The position numbers and the translations under genes were made by a program. Below, one piece after another: positions 1 through 9,042 of a DNA stretch of 64,000 nt. Position 1 is the stretch's first letter. The number at the start of each line of letters is the position of its first letter. The notes below the pieces were generated by a model. It was not told the origin of the DNA. It made no database searches and was given only the letters and a program-made list of their open reading frames with translations. Source of the DNA: Gammaproteobacteria bacterium (lineage in GTDB: Bacteria; Pseudomonadota; Gammaproteobacteria; SZUA-229). Location of the stretch: positions 46,794-110,793 of the forward strand of contig JAOUKV010000008.1 of assembly GCA_029882355.1 (NCBI GenBank), in the 5' to 3' direction.

Positions 1-2567
1 GCACGATTAAAAACTGCTTTTTCAAATACGCCACCACTAAAATCTGTCATATTAATGCTGGCATCTGTAAAATCTGCTTGTTTTAAATCAGAATCTCGAA
101 GATTGGCTTTATCAAGACATGCACCTGTAAATTTCGAGCCAGATAGATCACTGTTCAAAACAAACCTTACATTCGTCATATTCGCATTTGCAAAGTTGGA
201 GCAAGATGCTTTTGCGCTGATAAAAGCAGTCTCAAAAAGAGTAGCTTCTGAAAAATTAGAGCCTGATAATTCACAATCTATAAAAGTTCCATTCGAAAGA
301 TCAGAACCAGAGAAATTTGAACCACTAAGATCCCGGTCAAGAAATATCGCGTTCTTGAGTTTGGCGTTGCTAAGCTCAATCCCTGCTAGCTTCGCTTCCA
401 GGAAATAAACATCTGTGAAATCACAACCTGAGAAAACAGCATTTTCAAGGTTAGATTTACTGAGTGTTGCACCAGTGAAATTACAATTGGTAAAAACTGC
501 GTCCATAGCAATGATTGCACCGAGGTTTGCACCACTAAAATTTGTATTTGTTATTGACGCAGAGGTGAGATTTGATCGAGCTAATATAGCTTCACTTAGA
601 TTTGCGGAATCTAATTTCACATTTCTAAGATCAACATCTTCAAGATAGGCAAAACTCAGGTCAATATTCTTTAAATCTAAACCAGACAAATCAAGTCCGG
701 CATAATCACCATCATGTAGACTCTGCCCAGCAGTAAATAGACTATCGAATTCCTCTTTCTTTTTATCCATGCAATCTACATGAGGCGGATCACCTTTTGG
801 CAGCTCATGAGCTCCCATGCGATAAACACCTTTTAATTGCGCACTGGCATCACCAAACTGTTTTTCTAGTGCATCAACATCTAAATCAATCTTCAAAGCT
901 TTCAATTGTTCAGCGCTTACTCCCTTTTCTAGCAGCTCATGATATTGTTGCTTTGCTTGCTCAATATTATGTCTTAACTGGGTAATCACCTCATCAAGAT
1001 GTGGTCGTGGCAGTGGAGGCGGTTCATCCATTTTTTGTATCGCCTTACGAAGCTCTTCTGCAGCATGCTTAGTTGCTTCCTGACCACTTAGCTCATCTGC
1101 CTGTTTTGCCAATGTTTCTTTAATTTTCTTTTTCTGTGATTCTGCAAATAATTCCATCTCTTTTTGCAAATCACCCATCTTACTTAAATCTATATCACTC
1201 ACTTTGGTATCTTTATTTCCCTTTGTAGCTCCTGGTACTACTGAGTTCATAAAGTCCATTAGCCTCTTTACGTCAGGATCATCGATTTCTGATGCATTAT
1301 CAAATTTTTTCAGATAAGGCGCGGGATCTATTCCAGCAGCCTCAAGCTGTTTTATTAACTGCTGTTTCTGCCCTTCAACTTGTTCTTCGATTTGTGCTTT
1401 GACCAAATCACCTTTTGCTTCCATGTTCTTCATCATTTCCATTGATGGCGCATCAACACTATCCAGAATACGCTTAAATCCACATCGAACACCCTCAGGA
1501 ATTAAGTCTTCAGTAGTCATCATATAGTTAATTTTGGTCGATTCGTTCTGACGATTACTCATTGCCTGACAATAGTGTTCCAGACCTCTTTTTTCAGAGG
1601 CCAACCACTCATAACCTATAACAATATCTTTAATGTCAGATCCATCATCTTCGGTAACTTTCGTTGTGCCTCTATAAATAAGTACGCCTTTTTTTGCGTG
1701 TGGAAAGAAACAGACAGTGTCCATACGCATACTAATTTCTTTAAAATCTGGCTCACTCTCCTGATCACTATGCATATTAATAAAGCAACTTACCCGATAC
1801 CCAGGCAAGTTACCTTTTATATTTGACTCTTCGGGGTGCATATTGGCAATTTCAAAAGGTTCATTACCGATAAAGAAATCATCCATCCATTGATCTGGTG
1901 ATGCGGTATTGAAATGCGTCCAGTCAAGATCTTCGGGATAGGCAGGGGCACGCTCATTAATCCATTTCTCATCATAGGTACCAAGCTTGCTGCTACGTTG
2001 TGGCCACATTGCATCAATCTGTCTAAAACTGGCAGGTTCCGGGCGGTGACCTGTGTCGGTAACCAGCTTATCTGGGTCTTCAATATTTGGCATTGGAGTG
2101 ACAGTTTCACCTGTTTCAAGCTTCACTTCATCTATACCTTTACCCATTGGATTACTATCAAAACTTTTGCCACCGAAAGCATGCTCGAAATCAACTGGCA
2201 TTGTAATAAAGGGCTCTGGTGGGGTTGGCCCAATGACCGGGCGCCAGTAGCGATCTCCAATAACTGCCAACTCCTTGGTTAAGTTGCCAACTGAGAAACC
2301 GACTCTGTCTGCTGTCACTGGTTTATTCGTAGGTGAATAGTAATTGCCATACACCAACACTTCGCCATTGTGTTTCGGCATACAAAAATCCAGCGCCTGA
2401 TCCTTACCTAATTCTTCTGCCAGAAATTTCCATAAATCGGCCTCAAGCATGGATTCGCCATCATCCATTGAAAAACCAATGAGCGCAGTCGCTGCAAAAT
2501 TTTGCTCTGCTTCCCATTCAAAAGTTTTGAATAGCAAGCTAATATCGAGTGGTTTAATGGTATTCAT
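1..2567 (-). CDS. DUF2169 / pentapeptide-repeat protein, T6SS-associated (3' end beyond window)
   Basis: An open frame starts at ATG 2565-2567 and reads without a stop to the left edge, so at least 855 residues are visible and the C-terminus is missing. Residues about 1-300 resemble the DUF2169 domain of T6SS accessory proteins. Residues about 430-540 are charged, Lys/Glu/Gln-rich and likely coiled coil. From about residue 615 a long run of A(D/N)Lxx-type pentapeptide repeats follows and continues off the edge, predicting a right-handed quadrilateral beta-helix. It lies 20 bp after vgrG in the same operon. DUF2169 proteins are typically encoded beside VgrG/PAAR and effector genes and are thought to help load effectors onto the spike; that role is inferred here. 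No signal peptide or catalytic motif was seen. Confidence 0.8.
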   Translation of the reverse strand, partial: MNTIKPLDISLLFKTFEWEAEQNFAATALIGFSMDDGESMLEADLWKFLAEELGKDQALDFCMPKHNGEVLVYGNYYSPTNKPVTADRVGFSVGNLTKELAVIGDRYWRPVIGPTPPEPFITMPVDFEHAFGGKSFDSNPMGKGIDEVKLETGETVTPMPNIEDPDKLVTDTGHRPEPASFRQIDAMWPQRSSKLGTYDEKWINERAPAYPEDLDWTHFNTASPDQWMDDFFIGNEPFEIANMHPEESNIKGNLPGYRVSCFINMHSDQESEPDFKEISMRMDTVCFFPHAKKGVLIYRGTTKVTEDDGSDIKDIVIGYEWLASEKRGLEHYCQAMSNRQNESTKINYMMTTEDLIPEGVRCGFKRILDSVDAPSMEMMKNMEAKGDLVKAQIEEQVEGQKQQLIKQLEAAGIDPAPYLKKFDNASEIDDPDVKRLMDFMNSVVPGATKGNKDTKVSDIDLSKMGDLQKEMELFAESQKKKIKETLAKQADELSGQEATKHAAEELRKAIQKMDEPPPLPRPHLDEVITQLRHNIEQAKQQYHELLEKGVSAEQLKALKIDLDVDALEKQFGDASAQLKGVYRMGAHELPKGDPPHVDCMDKKKEEFDSLFTAGQSLHDGDYAGLDLSGLDLKNIDLSFAYLEDVDLRNVKLDSANLSEAILARSNLTSASITNTNFSGANLGAIIAMDAVFTNCNFTGATLSKSNLENAVFSGCDFTDVYFLEAKLAGIELSNAKLKNAIFLDRDLSGSNFSGSDLSNGTFIDCELSGSNFSEATLFETAFISAKASCSNFANANMTNVRFVLNSDLSGSKFTGACLDKANLRDSDLKQADFTDASINMTDFSGGVFEKAVFNR

Positions 2568-2587
2568 TGAATTGACTGCATTTAGTT

Positions 2588-5383
2588 TTAACCCAGCATC
2601 TGAAAAGCGGCGTTCTTCATAGCAATCGCTTTATTCTTAATTTCTGTGGCACCACTTTCTATTGCCGTTGCTGTTGCTTTAATCGCAGTAACATTAGCCT
2701 TGAGGGCAGTAGTGACAGTACTTAGGCTGGCAGCAGTCGTGGTATCCATTTCACACAATTTCAATTTACCACTGACCATTTTAAGCTCCATTTCAGCCGC
2801 ACCATTAGCTTCTATTTTTACGCCTGCAGAAACTTCCATAACAACGGCGAGTGTTGTATCAATCTTGCCTCCGATAAATAAATCATTGGTAAGTCCAACT
2901 GTCATAGAATTAGCGGCATTCACGTTCATTTCATTTTTTGCACCAAGAAACATATCACTGGTTCTGCCCATAACTTTATTATCTGCATCACCATGAATCG
3001 TTTCTTTTTTGTCGCCATAAGTTTCCGACAGGGTATCACCAACAGTTATCTCTGCCGTGTATCCATTTGTGTATGAATAACTATTCCCCCATTTTTTTTC
3101 AATAGAAGATATGCTTGGGTCTATCGTATTTGTTTTGTAGGTTGCAGCTGCATAGCTATCATGCGATGTATCAAGGTCATTAGTTTCTGCAGTTCCGCCC
3201 GACACCTCTAATAAATTTTCAGTATAACCATTACCATAGTTATAAGTTTGAAGTGAGCCACCTGGTCCTACACCGCCACTCCAGTTAAATGCACGTCCAA
3301 AATGATATTCGCATTTATCACCCCAACTTTTTTCAACCAGTCCATCTTGCCCATCTTCCCATTCTGAATAGTCTTTGCTGATTTCAGCATCTGCAACGTA
3401 ATCATGTTCCTTTAGCGTAGTACCGAGAGATCTCATTGCCTCAGTCATATTAAAATGTTCGCCTTCAATCTGTTCCTCAGACTCGTGAATTTCTTCATAA
3501 TCATTACCAAACCCTATAGTAAAGTCGGCACCCCAATTATAGATATTACCTTCTGTATAGTTGTATTGGTCGCCATACATCATTTTTATGTGATGCCTTC
3601 CATCATTCATATCCAAAGGCAGACCCTCAGTACTAAAGCGTGTTCCTCCAGGCGATTCTGTTGTTTGTTCATAAAGACCAAATGAAAATTCTGGGTCAAC
3701 AAATGTCCAGTCTTTTGTCTTAATTTTCTTTTTAGCACCACCACGTACTTCTGTTACTGACATACCATGTGTACTAAATACTGACTGGTTGCTATTTTCA
3801 CTATTTACCAGTGATTGAGTTGGTTGATTTGAAACGGCGCCAGAAATTACTGGTCGATCTGGATCACCATTGACGAAAGTAAGGAAGACTTCGGTCCCAT
3901 CCATTAGTGGGTAAAACAAGCCCTCCTCTTCCCACTGTCCTTCTGAATTTATAACCCCACCTGCATAAGGCTGAGACATACGTATATAGTGGCTGGCACG
4001 ATCGCTATCATCAATTATCGTACTACGCTTGAAAGGAAGCAGGACTCGAAACCGTCCATGCTCATCTAGCTCAGCATATTCACCCGGTGCCGCAGCGTAA
4101 ATAAATGCTGAAATGATGCCGTGAAATCTTGGTTTGTGAGTAACACGTGCAGGCCGATATTGCACAGTCTCATCAATAGCAACGAAGTTGTTTTCATATA
4201 GTGGAGATGATGTGGAGCTACCGTAATCATGAGAATCATGGTCACGATGGCCCAATCCAAGACCTTTTCCATGAGAATCATGACCTTTTCCAGAGCCATG
4301 ACTATGTCTTGAAGATTCATGACTGCCAGAAGATGCAGTACTATCAAGAAAAAAACCACGATGAGTTACTTCAGTTATCAGGTAATTCGTTGAATTATTA
4401 AACGCATCATTAGGATGATTATTCATCGCAAAAACGTAACCTGATCTCAATCCGCAAACGCCACTTTGACCGTAATAACGTGTATTTTTTACAGCAAATT
4501 CTTCTGCGCGAATTTGAGCAATATTTTCAATATTATAGCCGCCGTCGTCATCATTAAAGTCGCCACCGTAGACATAGTGGTTACCAGAAAAGCTTGCTTC
4601 AATATCGTGATCGGCAAATACATCATCTGCAGGCGCAGATGGATTATAAGACTCTAATGCAACTGAACCAGGTAACCTTGTTTTTCTGCATGACCAACCT
4701 GTAATTGATTGATACAACTTATTAGCTGAAGGACTTACATCGAATTCAATTTCAGAAGTATGCCAGGTATCATCGCCTGCAGGCCCATCACTAAAGACTA
4801 ACGTATCAGTACCTGATTGCTGATCAAAATAATAATAAATACCCTCGTTCTCTAACAATCGAGAGATGAAATCAAAATCAGTTTCATTAAACTGGCATCG
4901 ATAATTCTTACTCTGTAATGGACCCTGGATATCAGCTGTACGATAGGCTACATCTTGATATTCATCATCTAGCATACTCTCAAGAACTTCCTTGACAGTT
5001 AAAACAGATGGATCATTGAATACTTTACTTGTTTTATTTAATGTAAGCTGCCACAGGCGTGGGACCAGCGTTGCAGTATAATAGGTATAACCCGCAGCAG
5101 TATTATTTTCATCAAAACTGGCTAGCATGCCATAGACAGGACAGTCCTCAGCACCAGTATATTTTATTGTAAAACATGGATTCCCTCTAAGCATGTCATC
5201 GAGAAAATCCACGTCGGGCGCATGAGTATCAGATGCTTTTAATTCAATCCTGTACTCATATAATCGAGAAATACCCTCGGTTGCCTCAAAAGAAACAACG
5301 GTAAAATAATCCTCCGCACCCGAATCAGCTGCATCTGAAGTAAATATAAATTCAGGAACTGCATTTGAAGTTGAATCACTCAT
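2588..5383 (-). CDS. vgrG: VgrG (TssI) spike protein of the T6SS
   Basis: 931 residues. VgrG trimers form the T6SS spike tip and carry effectors. Residues 25-345 match the gp27-like base (FTVVSFEATEGISRLYEYRIEL, then an NYRCQFNETDFDFISRLLENEGIYYYF segment). Residues 410-520 form the gp5 OB-fold region, ending in the family signature NGDPDRPVISGAVSN. After that comes a repetitive beta-helical part and an Ala/Thr-rich heptad-like tail (about 880-931) without a recognisable enzyme domain. Odd: residues 350-393 are a His/Ser/Gly-rich insert with eight histidines, placed between the gp27-like part and the OB fold. The start ATG follows an AGAGGA ribosome site. It is 10 bp from tssG and precedes the DUF2169 gene, its likely partner. 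Confidence 0.93.
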   Translation of the reverse strand: MSDSTSNAVPEFIFTSDAADSGAEDYFTVVSFEATEGISRLYEYRIELKASDTHAPDVDFLDDMLRGNPCFTIKYTGAEDCPVYGMLASFDENNTAAGYTYYTATLVPRLWQLTLNKTSKVFNDPSVLTVKEVLESMLDDEYQDVAYRTADIQGPLQSKNYRCQFNETDFDFISRLLENEGIYYYFDQQSGTDTLVFSDGPAGDDTWHTSEIEFDVSPSANKLYQSITGWSCRKTRLPGSVALESYNPSAPADDVFADHDIEASFSGNHYVYGGDFNDDDGGYNIENIAQIRAEEFAVKNTRYYGQSGVCGLRSGYVFAMNNHPNDAFNNSTNYLITEVTHRGFFLDSTASSGSHESSRHSHGSGKGHDSHGKGLGLGHRDHDSHDYGSSTSSPLYENNFVAIDETVQYRPARVTHKPRFHGIISAFIYAAAPGEYAELDEHGRFRVLLPFKRSTIIDDSDRASHYIRMSQPYAGGVINSEGQWEEEGLFYPLMDGTEVFLTFVNGDPDRPVISGAVSNQPTQSLVNSENSNQSVFSTHGMSVTEVRGGAKKKIKTKDWTFVDPEFSFGLYEQTTESPGGTRFSTEGLPLDMNDGRHHIKMMYGDQYNYTEGNIYNWGADFTIGFGNDYEEIHESEEQIEGEHFNMTEAMRSLGTTLKEHDYVADAEISKDYSEWEDGQDGLVEKSWGDKCEYHFGRAFNWSGGVGPGGSLQTYNYGNGYTENLLEVSGGTAETNDLDTSHDSYAAATYKTNTIDPSISSIEKKWGNSYSYTNGYTAEITVGDTLSETYGDKKETIHGDADNKVMGRTSDMFLGAKNEMNVNAANSMTVGLTNDLFIGGKIDTTLAVVMEVSAGVKIEANGAAEMELKMVSGKLKLCEMDTTTAASLSTVTTALKANVTAIKATATAIESGATEIKNKAIAMKNAAFQMLG

Positions 5384-5393
5384 TATCTATCCT

Positions 5394-6395
5394 CTATGCA
5401 CAATTTTCTAAACTAGTTAACGGCATTGTTAGGTTATTCGTTTGACCACTGCTAACACCAACCATCCAGGCATTACGTCCAAGCGTTGAACTTGCCACAT
5501 CACCCAACATGATATTCTTCTCAGCACCTGGTTCTAATTTCAGAATAATGTCATATGCAAGTGGCTGTGAAAGAAACAATTTAGTTACAGCAGAAACAAA
5601 TGTTCTCGTTGCGTCATCATTTGTTATATTTTCAAACACAGAACGGCTCACAGGTCCAATTTCTATCACAAATTTACCAGATCGATCATCGACCTGCTGA
5701 CCAATAACTGTAGCGTTTCCCAATGAATTATTTTCTTTCCCCAATACACATCTCTGATGATCAGATATAGGAACTTTCCTATGAACACAAGGAACAATAT
5801 CTACTACTGCATCGTTAAAATAATCTTTTAATATCGTCTTTAAACCTAGTTGTGTTTTTGGCTGCTGACAGAGTATTCCAGAATACTTTAGCAGTTTTCC
5901 TGCAAGATTCTGATTGCTTCTGAACTCTTCACTTAACCCTGTAACGCTGTATAAAATTTCCCAGTAACGGCTGTTTTCTTCTTCAATAGCATTGTGCGAA
6001 AACTTATATTTTAACCATGCCTTATACAGCAGTGGATACATATGATGATGAATAATATCAAGAAATTCTTTTGACGCATTTCTCTCTTCCCACTCTTCAT
6101 CAAGAAGTTCTTCAGTAAAGTACCCTGGCAGAGGTGAAGATATACCGTACAACCCAAAAAATGTCGATATTATTTCATAGCCACTTTCTATTTTTCTAAC
6201 TTCTGTAATGTCAGAATGCGGATAACTCAGATTTAGCTCTGGGTGTATGCGTAACTCAGGCTGTTTCTTATTATCTGACGAATCTTTTGACAGCCTATTT
6301 AATAAGCGAATTGCCTGAAAGAAGTCATACGACTCACCATCTTCAATAATGTCATCTATTAAATTAATGGTCTGTCTCCAGTTCTTGGCGCCCAT
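5394..6395 (-). CDS. tssG: TssG (ImpH/VasB) baseplate protein
   Basis: 333 residues, normal for TssG. TssG belongs to the T6SS baseplate wedge together with TssE, TssF and TssK. The N-terminal stretch with YDFFQAIRLLNRL is the family hallmark (usually DFFQALRLLE), and SPLPGYFTEELL in the first third is also typical. The first 37 bp overlap the end of tssF in another frame and no good ribosome site precedes the ATG, so translation is probably coupled to tssF, the usual arrangement of this gene pair. The protein ends 10 bp before the vgrG start. Confidence 0.93.
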   Translation of the reverse strand: MGAKNWRQTINLIDDIIEDGESYDFFQAIRLLNRLSKDSSDNKKQPELRIHPELNLSYPHSDITEVRKIESGYEIISTFFGLYGISSPLPGYFTEELLDEEWEERNASKEFLDIIHHHMYPLLYKAWLKYKFSHNAIEEENSRYWEILYSVTGLSEEFRSNQNLAGKLLKYSGILCQQPKTQLGLKTILKDYFNDAVVDIVPCVHRKVPISDHQRCVLGKENNSLGNATVIGQQVDDRSGKFVIEIGPVSRSVFENITNDDATRTFVSAVTKLFLSQPLAYDIILKLEPGAEKNIMLGDVASSTLGRNAWMVGVSSGQTNNLTMPLTSLENCA

Positions 6396-8089
6396 TTAAA
6401 AACCACATCTGAAACACTATCGGTCATTGTAAACTCTGTAAAGCTATTGAGACTGGCGAAGCTTCCAAACAAATAATCCAGCAGCATTCCAAATAAATAC
6501 ATATCACCTGAACAGGAATAGCTTTTAGAATTAACGTGGACATTAATCGCCTGGCCGCGCATGGGAATACCTGAAACCAAACGATCACAGGGAGCAACCT
6601 TGATATCAACAACCCCTTCTATACATTTTCTATTGATAGCCTCCTGTTTATTTCCAGCACCGCTGGTAAATATATACAACCCAAGTAATGCCTTGAAATT
6701 ATCTACTTCAGCAAGTGAAAGATAATTTAGAGACAAATGCGACAGCAATCGCCATAACATAGATTTACCTGAAGGAATCCTCTGACTATCTGAAGGCTGC
6801 ATAATATTCTTAAATTCAACTAACTCAGGCGTACATTTAGTTCGTTTGCAAATATCACCTAATCTAAGGTTAGAAGGAATATTCCCGTTAGAACACGTCA
6901 TCCCGATCAAAACGGTTTCCTGTTCGCCCATTTGATATTCAGGAGGATAACTAAAAGACAAATAAGCATTAGTCTTATTTTCAGTATCACCCTGGCGATA
7001 ACTTACCTGATACACTGCATCAGAATTCCGATCAGGATCAGAAAGTCCTAATTCCTTATATTCATTTTTTCTAGCAGTCTTTCGATCAGTTCCGATGACG
7101 CTATTTATAGAGTAAATATGATAATTATTCCCTGGATCTCTCAAGGGACGAATTCGATACTCACTCCTTTTATGGTCATTAAGAATTGATTCCGCATCAT
7201 GCTCGAATAAATTAACCGCAGGTGTGGCATTAAGAACAAATCGTTTTTCATTGATACGTGGAATGCGTATTGGTATCTCGTTAAGATTAAATCTCAGGGT
7301 TAGACAATTGCCAGTTATTTGCGTTGTATATTTGCTTAGATTCTTCAGCTCAATAAACAAAAACTTCTCTCTCAGAAGAAAAAATTCTTGTATGAGTCGG
7401 TAAGCAGGAAAAGCATTACTAGGATATTCAAGTAAAGCGTCTTCATCATCAAACCCTAGTGCCGTTACTTTAGCATCAGTAGCAAGGACACTATTCTTGT
7501 CTGAACCATTTGATATTTCAATACTGTGTAAAAAATTCAATAGAATATAATAAAGATCAGAGGCTCCTGAATAATCACCAGCGAGATGTATCTTTAGCGA
7601 ATCAGTGTTCCATTTAGAGATATCAATCCCCCTTGTTTCAATCTTTACATCAATCGCTTGTTTACCCGTAGATGTTTCAGATATCTTTGCACCGGTAACA
7701 GCAACTGGCCAAACATCAAGATCATAGGTCGTCCTGAATCGACACTTAACATCATCAACAGGTTCCGAGTCTAAATAGGCACCTTTGGGTATATCTAATT
7801 TATTTTTTAGTATTGGTGTCGGCGTAAATTCAACAATAGTTGCAGACGGCAAAGGCCTTAAGTAGTGAGGAAATATGTGTTTGAGTAGACCTTGTGAGAA
7901 CTCAGGGAATTCATCATCAATTTTTTGACGTATTTTCCCAGTTAAGAATGCAACACCTTCCAGTATTCTCTCAACATCTGGATCAACACTTGCTGCATTT
8001 AATTGAGGCGCAATTGTTGGATATGCATTCGAAAACTCAGTTGCAAGATCGCGAAGATTATCAAGTTCATTTTGATAATATTTATTCAT
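6359..8089 (-). CDS. tssF: TssF (ImpG/VasA) baseplate protein
   Basis: 576 residues. TssF is the large baseplate-wedge subunit that binds TssG and the VgrG hub. The start is typical (YYQNELDNLRDLATEFSNAYP, then VDPDVERILEGVAFLTGKIRQKIDDEFPEF), as are LLKHIFPHYLRPLPS and the C-terminal hydrophobic segment. The ATG at 8087-8089 shares one base with the tssE stop, and the 3' end overlaps tssG by 37 bp, so tssE, tssF and tssG are one translationally coupled block. Nothing in the frame looks damaged. Confidence 0.95.
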   Translation of the reverse strand: MNKYYQNELDNLRDLATEFSNAYPTIAPQLNAASVDPDVERILEGVAFLTGKIRQKIDDEFPEFSQGLLKHIFPHYLRPLPSATIVEFTPTPILKNKLDIPKGAYLDSEPVDDVKCRFRTTYDLDVWPVAVTGAKISETSTGKQAIDVKIETRGIDISKWNTDSLKIHLAGDYSGASDLYYILLNFLHSIEISNGSDKNSVLATDAKVTALGFDDEDALLEYPSNAFPAYRLIQEFFLLREKFLFIELKNLSKYTTQITGNCLTLRFNLNEIPIRIPRINEKRFVLNATPAVNLFEHDAESILNDHKRSEYRIRPLRDPGNNYHIYSINSVIGTDRKTARKNEYKELGLSDPDRNSDAVYQVSYRQGDTENKTNAYLSFSYPPEYQMGEQETVLIGMTCSNGNIPSNLRLGDICKRTKCTPELVEFKNIMQPSDSQRIPSGKSMLWRLLSHLSLNYLSLAEVDNFKALLGLYIFTSGAGNKQEAINRKCIEGVVDIKVAPCDRLVSGIPMRGQAINVHVNSKSYSCSGDMYLFGMLLDYLFGSFASLNSFTEFTMTDSVSDVVFKWAPRTGDRPLI

Positions 8090-8505
8090 TACATCATATC
8101 CAAAGTTACGCTACCATCACCAAATAAATTCACATTAACTGTAAAATTTATATCTTGATCGTTATGATTGAATTCTGCTGAAACAATAAAACAAAGGTTA
8201 TCACTGTTTTTTGTTTCGTTATATTGAATTGATACTGAAGACAATCGTTTTTCATAATTTTTCGTTAGCATTAATAATGACTTCTGTATATTTTCAATCT
8301 CAGGCTCAGCATAACCATTAAACAGTTGGCCAAAGTCCTGCAAACCAAAATCACTATCTGTTAGTACAGTACCCTTGCGTGTATTGTATAATTTTTCAAG
8401 ATCATCACGAATAGAATCAGTCAACTCATTGACATCAAGAATTTCTATTGATGTATCAAGAGCACGTTCCCAGCGACTTATTTTTTTTAGTAATCTTTCT
8501 TGCAT
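8089..8505 (-). CDS. tssE: TssE, gp25-like baseplate protein
   Basis: 138 residues of the GPW/gp25 family, the T6SS counterpart of phage T4 gp25, which starts sheath assembly at the baseplate. It shows the conserved core RDDLEKLYNTRKGTVLTDSDFGLQDF (about residues 35-60), and the N-terminus with ERLLKKISRWE is typical. It begins 10 bp after the upstream hcp and its stop overlaps the tssF start by one base. The conserved ExR-type motif of gp25 proteins corresponds here to the EKLYNTRKG segment. Confidence 0.93.
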   Translation of the reverse strand: MQERLLKKISRWERALDTSIEILDVNELTDSIRDDLEKLYNTRKGTVLTDSDFGLQDFGQLFNGYAEPEIENIQKSLLMLTKNYEKRLSSVSIQYNETKNSDNLCFIVSAEFNHNDQDINFTVNVNLFGDGSVTLDMM

Positions 8506-8515
8506 GATAATTTAA

Positions 8516-8998
8516 TTAAGCTATCTCGCCCCAAGCATCCTCAAATTCAATACCATCTGCTTCCCATGTCCATATGATCTTTTCGTATGAAATAAATACG
8601 TCTTCCATATGCTTTAATGTCTCATTACTCCTATCTAGAACGTTAGGCACCCATGGGTGAACTTTTGTAATCATTGCATTTTCCATCTGCATACTAAAAT
8701 ACAATTCTTGTTCACCGAAGCCATCCATCCTATACCAATCTAAAACCACTTCAGTTAATAACTCTCCAGTACACAGAGCCTGATAAAGCATAGGTGTACT
8801 CTTATCAAATTCCTTAGTTATCATCATTGGCCTATGTAGCCTTCTACCGATCGCAACCCCCCGATCATCAGTAGGTATTTCTACAATATGATCAAAGGCC
8901 TGTACAAGTATGGTACCTTCGCGTTCCTCTATATCACAGGAGCCTTCAATTAAGCCTTGCTCCTCACCTGTTATTGTTAAATTACCCGGCATTGGCAT
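8516..8998 (-). CDS. hcp: Hcp (TssD) tube protein, copy 1
   Basis: 160 residues. Hcp forms the hexameric inner tube of the T6SS that is propelled with the VgrG spike. The family features are present: a GLIEGSCDIEEREGTILVQAFDHIVEIP N-terminal half, a HRPMMITKEFDKSTPMLYQAL middle, and a C-terminal ISYEKIIWTWEADGIEFEDAW. The ATG follows AGGAGAAG. It resembles the other Hcp at 17135-17650 throughout but the two are clearly diverged, so this is not a recent duplication. It is the only gene between the fused TssB-TssC sheath gene and tssE, which suggests this tube protein is matched to that unusual sheath protein. Confidence 0.93.
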   Translation of the reverse strand: MPMPGNLTITGEEQGLIEGSCDIEEREGTILVQAFDHIVEIPTDDRGVAIGRRLHRPMMITKEFDKSTPMLYQALCTGELLTEVVLDWYRMDGFGEQELYFSMQMENAMITKVHPWVPNVLDRSNETLKHMEDVFISYEKIIWTWEADGIEFEDAWGEIA

Positions 8999-9042
8999 AG
9001 TTCTTCTCCTGACTTAAACTTTTCATCATTGACCATCTGGGA

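Noticed and set aside
7894..8127. Plus-strand frames inside the T6SS genes, such as this 77-codon one
   Set aside because: They are shadows of well-identified minus-strand genes.
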